Below are positions 63,203 through 64,000 of a stretch of DNA of 64,000 nt, piece by piece. How positions within the stretch are numbered: the stretch's first letter is position 1; each line of letters starts with the position of its first letter. The position numbers and the translations under genes were made by a program. The stretch comes from Natrinema thermotolerans DSM 11552 (GTDB lineage Archaea > Halobacteriota > Halobacteria > Halobacteriales > Natrialbaceae): positions 37,092 to 101,091 of the forward strand of contig AOIR01000039.1 of the NCBI GenBank assembly GCA_000337115.1. The letters run 5' to 3'. Under the pieces are notes generated by a model, which worked only from the letters and a program-made list of their open reading frames with translations, was not told the origin of the DNA and did not search any database.

Positions 63203-64000
63203 ATGAGCATTCGGGACGGGCCCCGCTCTGGGGGCGTCTCGATGGACGAGATCCGCGTCCTCTGCGTGGACGACGACCCGCAGTGGGCCGTGAAGATCGC
63301 CGAGTTGCTGGACCGACGCGACGTCGCCATCGACACGCTCAGTGCCACTAGCGCCAGCGAGGCCCTCGAGTACCTTGCCGACCGCGAGATCGACTGTATC
63401 GTCTCCGAATACGACCTGCCCGACACCGACGGGCTGGCGCTGCTCGAGGACGCCCGCTCGGAAGTCGACTCGATCCCCTTTCTGCTGGTTACGGGCTCGG
63501 GCTCGGAAGCGATCGCGAGCGAGGCGATTTCGGCCGGCGTCACCGACTACGTGCGGAAGGCCGACGACCCGGAGCGGGACGCAGCCCTCGCCGACGCGGT
63601 CGTCGATGCCGTCGAGGCGGCCCAGCGCCGCCGGGAACGCGAGCGACAACTCCACGCCGTCGAAACCGCACAGGAAGGGGTCAGCATCCTCGACTCGAGC
63701 GGCCGATTCGTCTACGTAAACCGGGCCTACGCCGACCTCTATGGCTACGAGCCGGCGGAGCTGATCGGCGAACACTGGGAACTGATTTACCCGGACGACG
63801 AGGTCGCCGCCGCTCACGAGGAGATCATCCCGACGGTGATGGCCGAGGGCGAGTGGTATGGGGAAACGACCGGGCTCCGGGCCGACGGCACCACCTTCGT
63901 CGAGGCCCACTCGCTGTCGACGACGGGCAACGGCGATCTCATCTGTACGGTTCGGGACATCACGGACCGCAAGGAACGCGAACGCGATCTCGAGCGCTAC
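63203..64000 (+). CDS. Receiver-PAS signalling protein, truncated by window end
   Basis: Reading is open from the ATG at 63203 (MSIRDGPRSGG; alternative ATG 63242, MDEIRVLC) to the window end. The N-terminal receiver domain has the acidic pocket VDDDPQ and conserved Lys in YVRKADD, but the phospho-acceptor position reads VSEYDLP with Glu instead of Asp (residue 69 from 63203). A PAS domain follows (about 140-250: LHAVETAQEGVSILDSSGRF to DITDRKERERDLERY). A histidine kinase domain probably follows beyond the window, as in many haloarchaeal sensors. Confidence 0.85.
   Translation, partial: MSIRDGPRSGGVSMDEIRVLCVDDDPQWAVKIAELLDRRDVAIDTLSATSASEALEYLADREIDCIVSEYDLPDTDGLALLEDARSEVDSIPFLLVTGSGSEAIASEAISAGVTDYVRKADDPERDAALADAVVDAVEAAQRRRERERQLHAVETAQEGVSILDSSGRFVYVNRAYADLYGYEPAELIGEHWELIYPDDEVAAAHEEIIPTVMAEGEWYGETTGLRADGTTFVEAHSLSTTGNGDLICTVRDITDRKERERDLERY

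Noticed and set aside
62832..63206. 124-codon plus-strand open frame as a protein gene
   Set aside because: Its first part overlaps the zinc-ribbon gene's upstream region and its product is Arg/Ser-rich; the strong RNA fold inside is a better explanation.
1..64000. CRISPR arrays, insertion sequences and transposases
   Set aside because: No regularly spaced repeats and no transposase-like ORFs were seen. The only mobile-element sign is the tRNA-Ser scar.

Overview
The window is a stretch of a haloarchaeal chromosome. It is GC-rich (a sampled 60-base line at 59461 is about 75% GC), its proteins are acidic and rich in Asp and Glu, many genes lack a Shine-Dalgarno site and have a TATA-like box about 25-30 bases before the start codon (leaderless mRNAs), and several families occur only in halophilic archaea. 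The Htur_1727-type partner protein, the acc-operon protein PccX and the methylaspartate cycle fit Natrialbaceae (Natrinema/Haloterrigena-like); that genus-level placement is inference.

0-9.4 kb: a radical SAM locus with an AhbC-like and an AhbD-like enzyme (siroheme-dependent haem synthesis) and two small partner proteins (CGCGG and Htur_1727 families), then propionyl-CoA carboxylase pccA, an SPFH membrane protein, and pccB-pccX. 9.4-14.8 kb: an SNF symporter, an SDR, a lone receiver domain, a GDPD phosphodiesterase, YjbQ and a HEAT-repeat protein. 14.9-22.6 kb: the stress operon prkA2-prkA1-DUF444-spoVR. 23-30 kb: small conserved families, an HxlR/flavin-reductase divergent pair, a DUF7509/winged-helix divergent pair, and an ABC export operon whose first permease carries a PrsW protease domain. 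31-37.5 kb: an FNT-Usp fusion, an aldo-keto reductase, universal stress proteins, and HTH-CBS and UPF0212 proteins.

37.8-39.5 kb is a decaying accessory patch with two frameshifted genes and a TumE-like toxin gene broken by one extra G, next to an intact antitoxin. 39.7-49.9 kb returns to core genes: proteasome beta subunit, Gfo/Idh oxidoreductase with ThuA, a DUF389 membrane protein, an eIF2B-like protein, Mrp, an Fe-S uracil-DNA glycosylase and DUF2064. At 49.9-51 kb a tRNA-Ser(UGA) is followed by a duplicated tRNA 3' end, two perfect hairpins and a small nuclease-like gene, probably the scar of an integrated element.

51.2-57.9 kb holds the methylaspartate cycle genes: beta-methylmalyl-CoA lyase, mesaconyl-CoA hydratase, methylaspartate ammonia-lyase, glutamate mutase E and S, and divergently the succinyl-CoA:mesaconate CoA-transferase. 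This pathway releases propionyl-CoA and glyoxylate from acetyl-CoA-derived carbon, and the propionyl-CoA needs the carboxylase encoded at 3.9-9 kb. 58.1-62.5 kb is a 1435-residue type IIG-like restriction-methyltransferase whose C-terminal third has foreign, AT-rich composition. The window ends in a sensor protein whose receiver domain has Glu in place of the phospho-acceptor Asp, preceded by a strongly folded candidate RNA.
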